From Bradyrhizobium ivorense (lineage in GTDB: Bacteria; Pseudomonadota; Alphaproteobacteria; Rhizobiales; Xanthobacteraceae): DNA of 64,000 nt. The notes under the pieces are model-generated. The model worked only from the letters and a program-made list of their open reading frames with translations. It had not been told where the DNA came from and made no database searches. The stretch lies in the NCBI RefSeq assembly GCF_900696085.1, contig NZ_CAADFC020000033.1, positions 496,001 through 560,000 of the forward strand, written 5' to 3'. Both the position numbers and the translations under genes were made by a program. Below, in pieces: positions 35,436 through 44,274 of this stretch (position 1 is the first letter of the stretch; every line of letters begins with the position of its first letter).

Positions 35436-36473
35436 ATGCTGCTCACCCGCGCCACCCTGCCCGCAACGATCCCCGATCTCGATGCGCTCGACGAATTGCT
35501 GAGCCGGCCGAGCCAGGCGCTGATCGACAATCTCGGCAAGGTCGACGGTGACATCATGATACTCGGCGTCGCCGGCAAGATGGGACCGACGCTGGCCGAT
35601 CTCGCCAAGCGCGCGCAACCGCAGCGCCGGGTGATCGGCGTCGCGCGCTTCAGCGACCAGGGCGTCAAGGAGTGGCTGGAGACGCGCGGCATCGAGACCA
35701 TCAATTGCGATCTACTCGACGAGAACGCGATCGCGCAATTGCCGAAGAGCCCGAACGTGATCTTCATGGCCGGCCGCAAGTTCGGCGCCGAGGGCGACCT
35801 GTCGCTGACCTGGGCGATGAATGCCCATGTGCCAGCGCTGGTCGCCCAGGCCTTTGCGACATCGCGGATCGTGGCGTTCTCGACCGGCTGCGTCTATCCG
35901 TTCGTACCGGTCGACGGTCGCGGCTCCGACGAGGCGATGCAGCCGAACCCACCCGGCGAATACGCGCAGTCCTGCGTCGGGCGCGAGCGCATGTTCGAAT
36001 ATTTTTCGCGCAAGTTCGCCACTCCCGGGCGGCTGTTCCGCCTCAATTACGCGATCGACATGCGCTACGGCGTGCTGCACGACATCGCCACCAAGGTCCT
36101 TACGGGCAAGCCGATCGACGTCAGCCTCGGACATGTCAATTTCATCTGGCAGGGCGACGCCGCCGCGCAGGCGCTGCGCTGCCTCGCGCATTGCGACACG
36201 CCGACCTCGCCGATCAATGTCAGCGGCCATGAGATTCTCGCGGTGCGTGACCTCGCCGCAAAGTTCGGCCAGCGTTTCGGCCGCGCGCCGGTGATCGTAG
36301 GCAAGGAGGAGCCGACGGCATGGCTGACCGACACCTCGCAAGCGGTGAAATTGTTTGGCCTGCCGATCGTCGATACCGACCAGCTGATCGCATGGACCGC
36401 CGATTGGGTGGCGCGGTCGATGCCGAGCCTCGGCAAGCCCACCAAATACGAGGTGCGCGATGGCCGCTACTGA
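35436..36473 (+). CDS. NAD-dependent epimerase/dehydratase family protein lacking the catalytic lysine
   Basis: A 345-residue extended short-chain dehydrogenase. The nucleotide-binding glycine motif GVAGKMG is at residues 44-50, after an N-terminal extension of about 38 residues. The usual YxxxK catalytic pair reads YAQSC (Tyr176, Cys180), so lysine is replaced by cysteine. This suggests altered chemistry, for example a non-redox isomerase or an NAD(P)-binding sensor. STGCVYPF keeps the serine region. It lies 12 bp after the permease and overlaps the GNAT gene by 14 bp, so it is part of the importer operon. The exact reaction is unknown. Confidence 0.85.
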   Translation: MLLTRATLPATIPDLDALDELLSRPSQALIDNLGKVDGDIMILGVAGKMGPTLADLAKRAQPQRRVIGVARFSDQGVKEWLETRGIETINCDLLDENAIAQLPKSPNVIFMAGRKFGAEGDLSLTWAMNAHVPALVAQAFATSRIVAFSTGCVYPFVPVDGRGSDEAMQPNPPGEYAQSCVGRERMFEYFSRKFATPGRLFRLNYAIDMRYGVLHDIATKVLTGKPIDVSLGHVNFIWQGDAAAQALRCLAHCDTPTSPINVSGHEILAVRDLAAKFGQRFGRAPVIVGKEEPTAWLTDTSQAVKLFGLPIVDTDQLIAWTADWVARSMPSLGKPTKYEVRDGRY

Positions 36474-37284
36474 CTCGCTCGCGATTGTCGAGCTCGGCGT
36501 CGACGACGCGCCGGCAGGCCTCGCGCTGTCGGCGGAAGCGCATTGGAACCAGAACGAGGCCGACTGGCGATTTTTCCTGAGCCGCGGCATCGTGCTCGGC
36601 GTGCGCGACGGCGACCAGCTGATCGCCACCGCGGCGCTGCTGCCTTACGCCGACGGCAACGCCTGGATCAGCATGGTGCTGGTCACCGCGCGCTGGCAAC
36701 GCCGCGGCATCGCGACCCGGCTGGTCGACGCCTGCCTCGATGCGGCGCGACAACGCCAGCTGACGACATGGCTCGACGCCACACCGGCCGGCGCCGCGGT
36801 CTACGGTCCGCTCGGCTTCACGCCGACGCTGGAGCTGCGCCGGCTTCGCTTGACCGATCCGCCGCGCGCCGTGGACACCCAGGCGCTGCCGGCCGGAGAA
36901 CCAGACGAGTTGATCGCCCGCGACCGCCACGCCTACGGCTTTGCGCGCGAAGCGCTGCTGCGCGCGTTCTGCGCGCGCGCCGGCTCGCGCCTCGTCGCCG
37001 GCGACAAGGCGATTGCCCTGGTCCGCGACGGCCGCGTCGCCCGCCATATCGGGCCGCTGCTTGCCGACGACGCCGCCAGCGCGCTGGCGCTGGTCGCAGC
37101 CATCGCGCAATCCGAGACGCGGCCGCTGATCATCGACGCCGTTCATTCGCAGTTCGACTTCCTGAACGGCCTGACCAGCGCGGGCTGGAGCATCGAGCGG
37201 CCGTTCCAGCGGATGCGGTTCGGGCCGCGGACCACGCCGGGTGACGAATCGCCCTTCGCCGTCGCCGGCCCGGAATTTGGATAG
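36460..37284 (+). CDS. GNAT-family N-acetyltransferase
   Basis: A 274-residue protein. The acetyl-CoA-binding motif A is visible as WISMVLVTARWQRRGIATRLVDACL (about residues 68-92, core RRGIA). The C-terminal half (about 140-270) looks like a second, degenerate acetyltransferase-like domain. It overlaps the epimerase-like gene by 14 bp and precedes the DHDPS-like gene by 9 bp. An acetyl acceptor cannot be named; acylation of an intermediate handled by the neighbouring enzymes is an inference. Confidence 0.87.
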   Translation: MAATDSLAIVELGVDDAPAGLALSAEAHWNQNEADWRFFLSRGIVLGVRDGDQLIATAALLPYADGNAWISMVLVTARWQRRGIATRLVDACLDAARQRQLTTWLDATPAGAAVYGPLGFTPTLELRRLRLTDPPRAVDTQALPAGEPDELIARDRHAYGFAREALLRAFCARAGSRLVAGDKAIALVRDGRVARHIGPLLADDAASALALVAAIAQSETRPLIIDAVHSQFDFLNGLTSAGWSIERPFQRMRFGPRTTPGDESPFAVAGPEFG

Positions 37285-37293
37285 GGACACGCC

Positions 37294-38349
37294 ATGCACC
37301 ACAGCGACATCAAGCCCGAGGTCCGCAAGCTGATCGCCGACGGCACCGTGCTGCCGGCGCATCCGCTCGCGCTCGACGCCGACCGGAAGCTCGACCTCAG
37401 GCACCAGCGCGCGCTGACCCGCTACTACATCGACGCCGGCGCGGGCGGCCTTGCGGTCGGCGTCCACACCACGCAATTCGCGATCCGCGACGTCGGCCTC
37501 TACCGGCCGGTGCTGGAGCTCGCCGCCGAGACCGCGGCCGCCTGGACCACGCGGCCGCTCGCGATGGTCGCCGGCCTCGCCGGCGCGACCAGCCAGGCGA
37601 CCGCCGAAGCCAAGGTCGCGCGCGGCATCGGCTATCACGCCGGGCTGCTCAGCCTCGCCGCGATGAAATCGGCCTCCGAGGACGAGATCATCACCCATTG
37701 CGAGGCGGTGGCGAAGGAAATCCCGCTGGTAGGCTTCTATCTGCAGCCGGCGGTCGGCGGCGTCATCCTGAGCGCCAATTTCTGGCGACGCTTCGCCGGG
37801 ATCGACAATGTGATCGCGATCAAGATCGCGCCGTTCAACCGCTACCGCACGCTCGACGTGCTGCGCGGCGTCGCTGCCGCCGGTGCACTCGACCGCGTTG
37901 CGCTCTACACCGGCAACGACGACCATATCCTGCTCGACCTCATGCTGCCGTTCGACCTGCGCGACCAAGGCGTCACCACGCGGACATATTTCAAGGGTGG
38001 CCTGCTCGGCCACTGGTCGGTGTGGACCGCCAGCGCCATCAAGCAATTCGAGATGTGCAAGGCGGCGCGGCACAAGGAGACGGTCCCGGCGGATTTGCTG
38101 GCGCTCGACGCTCGCGTCACCGATTGCAACAGCGCCTTCTTCGACGTCGCCAACAATTTCCACGGCTGCATCGCCGGCTGCCACGAGATCCTGCGCCGCC
38201 AAGGGCTGATGCAGGGCATCTGGTGCCTCGATAAGGACGAGGGCCTGAGCCCGGGCCAGATGGCCGAGATCGACCGCGTCTGCCGCGAGCACGCCGACCT
38301 CTCGGACGATGCGTTCGTCGCCGAGAACCTGCAGAAATGGCTGGCATGA
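37294..38349 (+). CDS. dihydrodipicolinate synthase (DapA/NanA) family lyase
   Basis: A 351-residue class I aldolase-type TIM barrel. The expected Schiff-base lysine is Lys177 in NVIAIKIAPF, and the tyrosine counterpart is Tyr149 in VGFYLQPAVGG. It has an extra C-terminal region of about 50 residues compared with DapA (about 290). It is unlikely to be the lysine-biosynthetic enzyme because of divergence and context; rather a catabolic pyruvate- or ketoacid-dependent lyase. AGGGACACGCC precedes the ATG, and the stop overlaps the next gene as ATGA. Confidence 0.88.
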   Translation: MHHSDIKPEVRKLIADGTVLPAHPLALDADRKLDLRHQRALTRYYIDAGAGGLAVGVHTTQFAIRDVGLYRPVLELAAETAAAWTTRPLAMVAGLAGATSQATAEAKVARGIGYHAGLLSLAAMKSASEDEIITHCEAVAKEIPLVGFYLQPAVGGVILSANFWRRFAGIDNVIAIKIAPFNRYRTLDVLRGVAAAGALDRVALYTGNDDHILLDLMLPFDLRDQGVTTRTYFKGGLLGHWSVWTASAIKQFEMCKAARHKETVPADLLALDARVTDCNSAFFDVANNFHGCIAGCHEILRRQGLMQGIWCLDKDEGLSPGQMAEIDRVCREHADLSDDAFVAENLQKWLA

Positions 38350-39116
38350 AGGCGGAGCCCTTCATCAGCCTGCGCAACGTCCGCAAGGTCTACCGGTCCA
38401 GGGGCGCCGAATTCCTCGCCGTGTCCGACGTCACCATGGACGTGCAGGAGGGCGAGTTGGTGTCGCTGGTCGGCCCGTCCGGCTGCGGCAAGACCACGGT
38501 GCTGAAGATTCTTGCCGGCCTGCATGGCGCCGATTCTGGCACGGTGAAGATCGGCAACGCCACGACGCTGTTCGATCCGGCGCGCGACATCGGCATGGTG
38601 TTCCAGCAGGCGCTGCTGCTGAAGTGGCGCACCATCCTCGACAACGTGCTGCTGCCGGCCGAGATCGTCGGCCTGCCGATGAAGGCGGCGCGCGAGCGGG
38701 CGCGCGACTTGCTCCGGCTGGTCGGACTTGCCGGCTATGAGGACAAATATCCGCAGCAACTCTCCGGCGGCATGCAGCAGCGCACCGCGATCGCGCGCGC
38801 CTTCGTCCATGACCCGAAACTGATCCTGATGGACGAGCCGTTCGGGGCGCTGGACGCGCTGACCCGCGAGCAGATGAACCTGGAGATGCTGCGGATCTGG
38901 CGTGAGAGCGGCAAGACCATCATTTTCGTCACCCACTCGATCCAGGAAGCGGTGTTCCTGGCCTCGCACTGCGCCGTGCTGACGGCGGGCCCGGCCAAGA
39001 TGGCCGAATATTTTCCGATCGACCTGCCCTTCCCCCGCGACCTGCCGATCAAGACCACGGACGCATTCGGCGCCTATGCGCGACGGATCTATTCGAGCCT
39101 CGGGCTGAGCGCCTAG
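38346..39116 (+). CDS. NitT/TauT-type ABC importer ATP-binding protein
   Basis: A 256-residue ATPase that starts at the ATG at 38346, overlapping the DHDPS-like stop; an ATG at 38337 is also in frame. Walker A GPSGCGKTT, signature LSGGMQQR, Walker B LILMDEPFGALDALTREQ and the H-loop THSIQEAVFL match SsuB/TauB-type proteins. It completes the importer with the binding protein at 33631-32615 and the permease at 34653. Confidence 0.93.
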   Translation: MKAEPFISLRNVRKVYRSRGAEFLAVSDVTMDVQEGELVSLVGPSGCGKTTVLKILAGLHGADSGTVKIGNATTLFDPARDIGMVFQQALLLKWRTILDNVLLPAEIVGLPMKAARERARDLLRLVGLAGYEDKYPQQLSGGMQQRTAIARAFVHDPKLILMDEPFGALDALTREQMNLEMLRIWRESGKTIIFVTHSIQEAVFLASHCAVLTAGPAKMAEYFPIDLPFPRDLPIKTTDAFGAYARRIYSSLGLSA

Positions 39117-39131
39117 AGTCAGGATCATGCC

Positions 39132-39593
39132 CTACTCATGCGACACCGGCCCGCTGTCGCGATAGGCCCACAGGCATTCGCGCGGCAGCGAGACCGGCGC
39201 TTCGACGCCGACCTGATGCCGCGCCGATGTGCCGAGCTCGACCACCTCGAGCCGCTTGCCGAACAGCTCGATGCCATAGGCGGTCTGGGTGCCCTGATAG
39301 CGGCGATCGAGCACCTTGGCCGAGAACGTATTGGCGCCATCGGGCCGGCCGATCGCGATATTCTCGGGCCGCAGCGCGACGCGCACCTTCTCGTCCGGCG
39401 CCAGCGCGTGGAACAGCGCGACCTCGCCTCGCCTGCCGTCGCCGAAATCGACCACGCCATATTGGCCGTTGCAGGCAACCAGCGTGCCGGCGAGCTCATT
39501 GGTGGCGCCGGTGAAATTGGCGACGAACAGGTCGGCGGGGCGATTGTAGATCGCATCGGGCGTGTCCATCTGCAGCAGCTTGCCGTCGCGCAT
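39132..39593 (-). CDS. C-terminal TOBE-type domain of the split ABC ATPase
   Basis: About 153 residues from the ATG at 39593, which overlaps the upstream stop as TGATG. It opens MRDGKLLQMDTPDAIYNRPADLFVANFTGATNELAGT, the segment that normally follows the H-loop region, and continues into a TOBE regulatory domain (VRVALRPENIAIGR). It has no nucleotide-binding motifs. It could be made by re-initiation and associate with the N-terminal piece. Confidence 0.6.
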   Translation of the reverse strand: MRDGKLLQMDTPDAIYNRPADLFVANFTGATNELAGTLVACNGQYGVVDFGDGRRGEVALFHALAPDEKVRVALRPENIAIGRPDGANTFSAKVLDRRYQGTQTAYGIELFGKRLEVVELGTSARHQVGVEAPVSLPRECLWAYRDSGPVSHE

Positions 39594-40237
39594 CACTGCC
39601 GACTGCGGTCGCCGAGCACCACGGCTTCGGCCTGGTCGTGCGTGACATAGAGCGCGGTCATGCCGGTCTGCTTGAGGATGACGCGCAGATCATCGCGCAG
39701 CCGCAGCCGCAGCTTGGCGTCGAGGTTCGACAGCGGCTCGTCGAGCAACAGCAGCTGCGGCCGGTACACCATGCTGCGCGCCAGCGCGACGCGCTGCATC
39801 TGCCCGCCCGACAGCGCGACCACCGGCCGGTCGCCATACTCGGACAGCCCGACCAGCGTGAGCGCTTCCTCGACCATGCGGTTGGCCTCGGTGCGGCTGA
39901 TCTTGCGGTGCTTCAGCGGATAGATCACGTTCTGCCGCACCGTCATGTGCGGCCACACCGCGTAGGACTGGAACACCATGCCGAGGTCGCGCGAGCGCGG
40001 CGCGACCTGGACGCCGCGCGCCGGCGACGACACCACCCGGCCCGAGATCGAGATCTCGCCGCCGGTCGGATGCTCGAGCCCGGCGACGCAGCGCAACGTC
40101 GTGGTCTTGCCACAGCCGGACGGCCCGAGCAGCACGACGATCTCGCCGGCGGGCACGCTGAAGCTGACGCCGTCGATCGCCGGGCGGCCGACCGCGAACT
40201 GCTTCCTGAGTTCGGTGACCTCGAGCGTCGCCGTCAT
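39593..40237 (-). CDS. N-terminal nucleotide-binding domain of the split ABC ATPase (Fe3+/polyamine type)
   Basis: 214 residues from the ATG at 40237, 17 bp after the binding-protein stop. Walker A GPSGCGKTT, Q-loop FQSYAVWPHMTV, signature LSGGQMQR, Walker B LLLLDEPLSNLDAKLR and H-loop VTHDQAEA are all intact; the frame then ends DRSRQ. The complete ATP-hydrolysing core is therefore present but the C-terminal regulatory domain is in another frame. It should energise the permease encoded at 43074-41302. Confidence 0.75.
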   Translation of the reverse strand: MTATLEVTELRKQFAVGRPAIDGVSFSVPAGEIVVLLGPSGCGKTTTLRCVAGLEHPTGGEISISGRVVSSPARGVQVAPRSRDLGMVFQSYAVWPHMTVRQNVIYPLKHRKISRTEANRMVEEALTLVGLSEYGDRPVVALSGGQMQRVALARSMVYRPQLLLLDEPLSNLDAKLRLRLRDDLRVILKQTGMTALYVTHDQAEAVVLGDRSRQ

Positions 40238-40253
40238 CGTTGCACCCGTCGCC

Positions 40254-41279
40254 TTACTGCCGATAGCCGTACGTCTTGTCCCAGTCGGCCACCCACGCCG
40301 CATGCAGCTTCACATACTCGCCGAAATCCGGATACCACAGCTTCACCACCTTGGGATCGAACCCTTCGGGATAGGCCGGCACCTCCTTCAGCGAGGTGAG
40401 GTTGCCGAGCTCCTTGATCATGAAGATCTGCCCTTCCTTGGATAGGCACCAGTTCAAAAACAGCTTTGCAGCGTTCGGATGCGCGGCGGTCTTGGGAATG
40501 CCCGACGCATAGGGATTGACCGGCGCGCCCTCGGGCGCGAAGAAGATTTCGATCGGCGCGCCGTCCTTCTTCTTCTGATAGATCACGTTGTAGAGCAGCG
40601 GCGCGATGGCGATTTCGCCACGCACCAGCGCGTCGGCGGTCGGGGCGCCGGACGGATACAGCACCGGATGGGTCGCGGCCTGCTTGGCCCAGTAATCCTC
40701 GCCGAGCACCTGGCGCTCGAACATGATCCGCGTCCAGGTGGTGCCGCCGGACTGCGCGAACACCTGGCCGATCAGCTTGTCATATTGCTTCTTGGTCAGG
40801 TCCATCCAGGATTTCGGCGGGTCCTTCACCAGCTCGGTGTTGTAGGCGATCGACCAGGCGAGCGTGATGCGCGGCCAGTATTTCGGCGAGATCAGCGCAT
40901 GCGGATCGTAATCGGCCGCGTTCGGCGGCGCGTAATCCTGGAATAAATCCTCCAGCGGCTGCATCAGCGCGCGGTCGGAGTGATCGACCACGTCGGCGAT
41001 CAGTTTGCCGGCGGCGGCTTCGGTCTTCACGCGGGTGATGAGCTGGCCGCCCGGCGCGCGCACCATCTCGATCTTGATCTCGGGAAAGCGCTTGTTGAAG
41101 GCCTTGATCACCTGCTGCTCGATCTCGGCGAAATTGGCGGTGTAGTAGACCAGCTTGCCCTCGGCCTTGGCGGCTGCGATCAGCTCGGGCGCGCCGAACT
41201 CCTGCGCCTGCGCGCCGGGCGCCAGCGCCAGGCTCGCGACGCTTGCCAAGGCCAATGTGGTGAAGGTCCGTCTATCCAT
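40254..41279 (-). CDS. ABC importer periplasmic binding protein (Fe3+/phosphonate/polyamine-type family 1)
   Basis: A 341-residue extracellular solute-binding protein from the ATG at 41279 with GGAGG upstream. Signal residues 1-25 have a short RR-containing start (MDRRTFTTLALASVASLALAPGAQAQ). The mature protein (ELIAAAKAEGKLVYYTANFAEIEQQVIKAFNKRFP) matches FbpA/PhnS-like proteins. It has no clear twin-tyrosine iron-binding pair, so the ligand may be an organic compound rather than iron. It is the middle gene of a permease, binding protein, ATPase unit. Confidence 0.9.
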   Translation of the reverse strand: MDRRTFTTLALASVASLALAPGAQAQEFGAPELIAAAKAEGKLVYYTANFAEIEQQVIKAFNKRFPEIKIEMVRAPGGQLITRVKTEAAAGKLIADVVDHSDRALMQPLEDLFQDYAPPNAADYDPHALISPKYWPRITLAWSIAYNTELVKDPPKSWMDLTKKQYDKLIGQVFAQSGGTTWTRIMFERQVLGEDYWAKQAATHPVLYPSGAPTADALVRGEIAIAPLLYNVIYQKKKDGAPIEIFFAPEGAPVNPYASGIPKTAAHPNAAKLFLNWCLSKEGQIFMIKELGNLTSLKEVPAYPEGFDPKVVKLWYPDFGEYVKLHAAWVADWDKTYGYRQ

Positions 41280-41301
41280 CGCCAATCCTCCCATTTTGTT
41301 G

Positions 41302-43074
41302 TTATCCGGTCCGCGCCACATTGCCCTGCGCGGCGCCACGCGACAGCCAGTTGGCGCCGCCGATCAGGACGCCGAGCAGCACCGTCTGCACCAGGCTGAA
41401 CGCCGCGGTCTTGCCGATATTGCCGCCCTCGTAATAGTCGAGCAGCAACACCGACATCACCATGGTGTTGCTGGTGTAAAGGAACAGCGACGAGCCGAGC
41501 TCGCGGATCGCCAGCACGAACAAGAGCGTCATCGCCGCCAGCACGCCCGGGCTCGCCAGCGGCAGCACGATGGTCCTGATGGTGCCGAGCATGCCCTTGC
41601 CGCAGACCCAGGCGGCCTCCTCGAGCTCGCGATGGATCTGCAGGAACGAGGTCGACAGCGCCTTCACGGTGTCGGGCATGAAGCGCGCGATGAAGGCGAG
41701 TGCGAGAATCCAGATCGTGCCGTAGAGCCCGCCGGGCACGCCGATCCAGGCCCAGAGATAGGCGACGCCGACCACGAGGCCGGGGATCGCGACCGGCAGC
41801 GTCGAGATCAGGTCGATGCTGCGGCGCCCGGGAACGCGGGTGCGATGGATGGTGTAGCCGATCGCAAAGGCGAGCGCGCCGCCGATGATCGCGGTGATGA
41901 GGCCGACTTCGACCGCGTTGTAGATCGAGCGCATCGTCAGCGGATTGTCAAAAATGCTCTCGAAATGCGTCAGCGAATATTGCCGCATGTCGAACAGGCT
42001 GGCGACGTCGCGGATGAACATGAACTTGCGGAACGCGGCGACGATCAGCGCCAACGACGGCAGCACCACGACGATGAGGAGATAGACGATGCCGATCGCG
42101 AAGGTGAGCCAGCGCCACGGCCCGAGATCGAGGCTGCGCGGCCGGAACGCCTTGCCGGCGACCGTGGTGTAGCTGCGCCCGCTCAGCACCCGCTGCTGCA
42201 GATAGACCAGAAACCCGGTCACCACCATCAGGATGATCGCGACCGCGGCCGCGGTGTTGTAGAGCGGCGGCGACCAGTTGGTCAGCTTGAAGATGTAGGT
42301 GGTGAGCACGTTGAGGTTGGTCGGCGCGCCCAGCACCGCGGGGATGCCGTAGATGCCGAGCATCACGATGAACGACAGCAGCATGCCCGAGATGATCGCC
42401 GGCATGATCAGCGGGAAGGTCACCGTGAACAGCGTCGAGAAGGCGCTGGCGCCGGAGATCTCGGCGGCCTCCTCCAGGCTCGGATCCATGTTGCGCAGCG
42501 CCGAGGAGGTAAACATGTAGACATACGGCGCGTAGTAGATGCCGAACACGAAGACGAGACCCCACATCGAATAGAAATCGACGCGCAAGTCGGAGCCCAT
42601 CCACTTGAACATGGTGTTGATCAGCCCGGTCTTCGGCGAGCCAAGAATCGCCCAGGCCACCCCCGCCACCAGCGGCGGCGCGAACAGCGGCAGGATGCTG
42701 GCGGCGGCGATGAAGCCCTTGAACGGCGTGTTGGTGCGCACCACGATCCAGGAAAAGAACAGCCCGATCGCGACCGCGATCGCGGTGCCGCCGCCGCAGG
42801 CGATCAGCGTGTTGAGCAGCGCCTCGCCGACATTCGGGTTGGCGAGCACGGCGAGGAAATTCGCGATCGACAGATGGCTGAGGCTGCGCGAGATGCCGTC
42901 GACCACCGGATTGGTGTCGGTGAGCGCGCCGAGCAGCAGCATGATGACGGGATAGACCACCAGGAAGGCGAGGATCGCCAGCAACGCCGCGACCCAGAGG
43001 CCGGTCAGCATGCGGCGGGCCCCATCGCTGGCGCCACGCGTGACCTCGCTGCGCCGGTCCGCCGGTCCGTGCAA
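41302..43074 (-). CDS. ABC importer permease, fused two-domain type (FbpB-like)
   Basis: A 590-residue protein with about 12 membrane segments and two copies of the binding-protein-dependent permease domain (EAA-like loops EEAAEISGASAFSTLFTVTFPLI and EEAAWVCGKGMLGTIRTIVLPLA). It serves as both halves of the pore. The start is probably TTG at 43074, supported by an excellent AGGAGGGG seven bases upstream. It is first gene of the unit, 22 bp before the binding-protein gene. Confidence 0.92.
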   Translation of the reverse strand: MHGPADRRSEVTRGASDGARRMLTGLWVAALLAILAFLVVYPVIMLLLGALTDTNPVVDGISRSLSHLSIANFLAVLANPNVGEALLNTLIACGGGTAIAVAIGLFFSWIVVRTNTPFKGFIAAASILPLFAPPLVAGVAWAILGSPKTGLINTMFKWMGSDLRVDFYSMWGLVFVFGIYYAPYVYMFTSSALRNMDPSLEEAAEISGASAFSTLFTVTFPLIMPAIISGMLLSFIVMLGIYGIPAVLGAPTNLNVLTTYIFKLTNWSPPLYNTAAAVAIILMVVTGFLVYLQQRVLSGRSYTTVAGKAFRPRSLDLGPWRWLTFAIGIVYLLIVVVLPSLALIVAAFRKFMFIRDVASLFDMRQYSLTHFESIFDNPLTMRSIYNAVEVGLITAIIGGALAFAIGYTIHRTRVPGRRSIDLISTLPVAIPGLVVGVAYLWAWIGVPGGLYGTIWILALAFIARFMPDTVKALSTSFLQIHRELEEAAWVCGKGMLGTIRTIVLPLASPGVLAAMTLLFVLAIRELGSSLFLYTSNTMVMSVLLLDYYEGGNIGKTAAFSLVQTVLLGVLIGGANWLSRGAAQGNVARTG

Positions 43075-43262
43075 TGCGTTTCCCCTCCTGTGGCCGATTC
43101 TGTTGCGATGGCCTGCTTGTATGCCAAGGGTAGTCGATCGTTTCGATGACGCAAGCTATCCGAAAGTCGCCTGCACGCGTTAATGTGACACAGTGACGAA
43201 GCCGCGCGATTTTCGCCGGATGAACTGTGGGTTGTCCTCGCCCAATGCGCAGCCATTGGTTC

Positions 43263-43570
43263 CGTCATCCTGAGGCGGCCGCTTCTTCAGCGGCCCTCGA
43301 AGGATCGACGGCCACCAGCGGGGCCGATTCATCCTTCGAGGCTCGCCCAGCGGCGCAACTGCGCCGCAAGGCTCGCACCTCCAGCGACAAAGGCTTCGCC
43401 TTTGCGCGGGGATGACGGGGATGGTTTGGTTTGATGTCAAACAACTAACTCGGTGTCATCACCCGCGCAGGCGGGTGATCCAGTATTCCAGAGACGGTGG
43501 TGATTAAGCCGATGGGTCGCGGCGTACTGGATCGCCCGGTTAAACCGGGCGATGACAGGTGTGGGTGGGA
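43263..43570. repeat. composite block of palindromic repeats, copy B
   Basis: Contains the CGTCATCCTGAGG...TTCGAGG module, a CCAGCGACAAAGGCTTCGCC TTTGCGCGGGGATGACGG hairpin, the GTGTCATCACCCGCGCAGG...CAGTATTCCAGAG module and the ACTGGATCGCCCGG hairpin, in an order different from copy A at 28315-28650. It begins the 1.5-kb gene-poor interval 43075-44558. Confidence 0.8.
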
Positions 43571-43623
43571 ACGCAGTTTTGCATTCTCGCGACATGGATT
43601 GTCCGAGCTTTGCTGTTCGTTTC

Positions 43624-43749
43624 GCCCTCTCCGTTGGCAGAGGGCGCAGGGAAAGCCGGGTGCCGATTGCACCCATGGGCCCGGTGCAGCAAAAAAGCAC
43701 CGGGGTAGGACCACAGGTGTAACCGGAAACAACCCGGCTTTCCCTGCGC
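43624..43749. ncRNA. highly structured element: closing stem with internal hairpins (candidate ncRNA)
   Basis: A perfect 18-bp closing stem is formed by 43644-43661 and 43732-43749. Inside it are GGGTGC-cgatt-GCACCC (43658-43674) and CCCGGTGC-agcaaaaaa-GCACCGGG (43680-43704). A further hairpin GCCCTCT/AGAGGGC (43624-43645) abuts the 5' side. Such nesting is typical of structured RNA or a complex repeat. From memory, similar sequence recurs in Bradyrhizobium genomes. Direction and function are unknown. Confidence 0.45.
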
Positions 43750-44070
43750 GATGGGTTACGGCTTATACGTGCTCTCCCCGGCGAGACTGGGCTTTTTTGT
43801 CACCGTCCTCGCAAGACGCATTCCCATCCTGCGAGAAGACACCTGCCACTAGGGCGTCAGGCCTGCACGACTTCACCGTCCGCCTCGCATGCTGTCGTCA
43901 CTGACATACGAACCGTCCACCGCATCTCACCGCAACACTATGACGATGCGCAGCGCCCCTCGATCGGGTGAGACGCGAAGACCATACACTGAGTTGCTAT
44001 TACGAAAAAGCGAAATCTTTTTGCGCGCGGGGATTGACGGGGCGGGCAACTCACTTTTAGTGCGAGCCCC

Positions 44071-44216
44071 TACCCCCCTCGTCATTCCGCGGCGTGCGAA
44101 GCACGAACTATGATGCGCAATTGCGCGCATCTGAGAATCCATTCATCCACCAACGCTGCGGCCCGATGGATTCCGGGTTCTCGCTTCGCGAGCCCCGGAA
44201 TGACGACGAAGCAACG
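44071..44216. repeat. palindromic CATTCCG-type repeat
   Basis: Runs from CGTCATTCCGCGGCG to CCCGGAATGACGACG with GCGAAGC/GCTTCGC elements inside, the same family as the repeat at 516-589. The interval from 43750 to 44070 shows no gene or clear motif. Confidence 0.55.
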
Positions 44217-44274
44217 TCACCCTCGCCGCGCCGGCCAGCGAACCGGCCCGAAGGTTTCCGGGCCGGCGCTCGCG

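Larger units (their letters stand above)
39132..40237 (-). pseudogene. Fe3+/polyamine-type ABC importer ATPase gene split by a frameshift
   Basis: The two adjacent frames described below together make one normal PotA/FbpC-type ATPase of about 365 residues. After VTHDQAEA the expected text is DRIAVMRDGK. Here the DNA has two extra bases around 39596-39606 (a GACCGCAGTCGGCAGTGATG stretch), which end the first frame. It may be a recent pseudogene, a sequencing error, or a functional split joined by the TGATG overlap. Confidence 0.7.

Noticed and set aside
39132..40237. Two independent genes rather than one split gene
   Set aside because: Neither half is a complete family member, and together they align as one PotA/FbpC-type ATPase; the split is kept as an oddity, not as two unrelated genes.
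41155..43149. 664-codon open frame on the plus strand
   Set aside because: Antisense to the FbpB-like permease and binding-protein genes; its highly charged, low-complexity product is typical of a shadow frame opposite membrane-protein codons.
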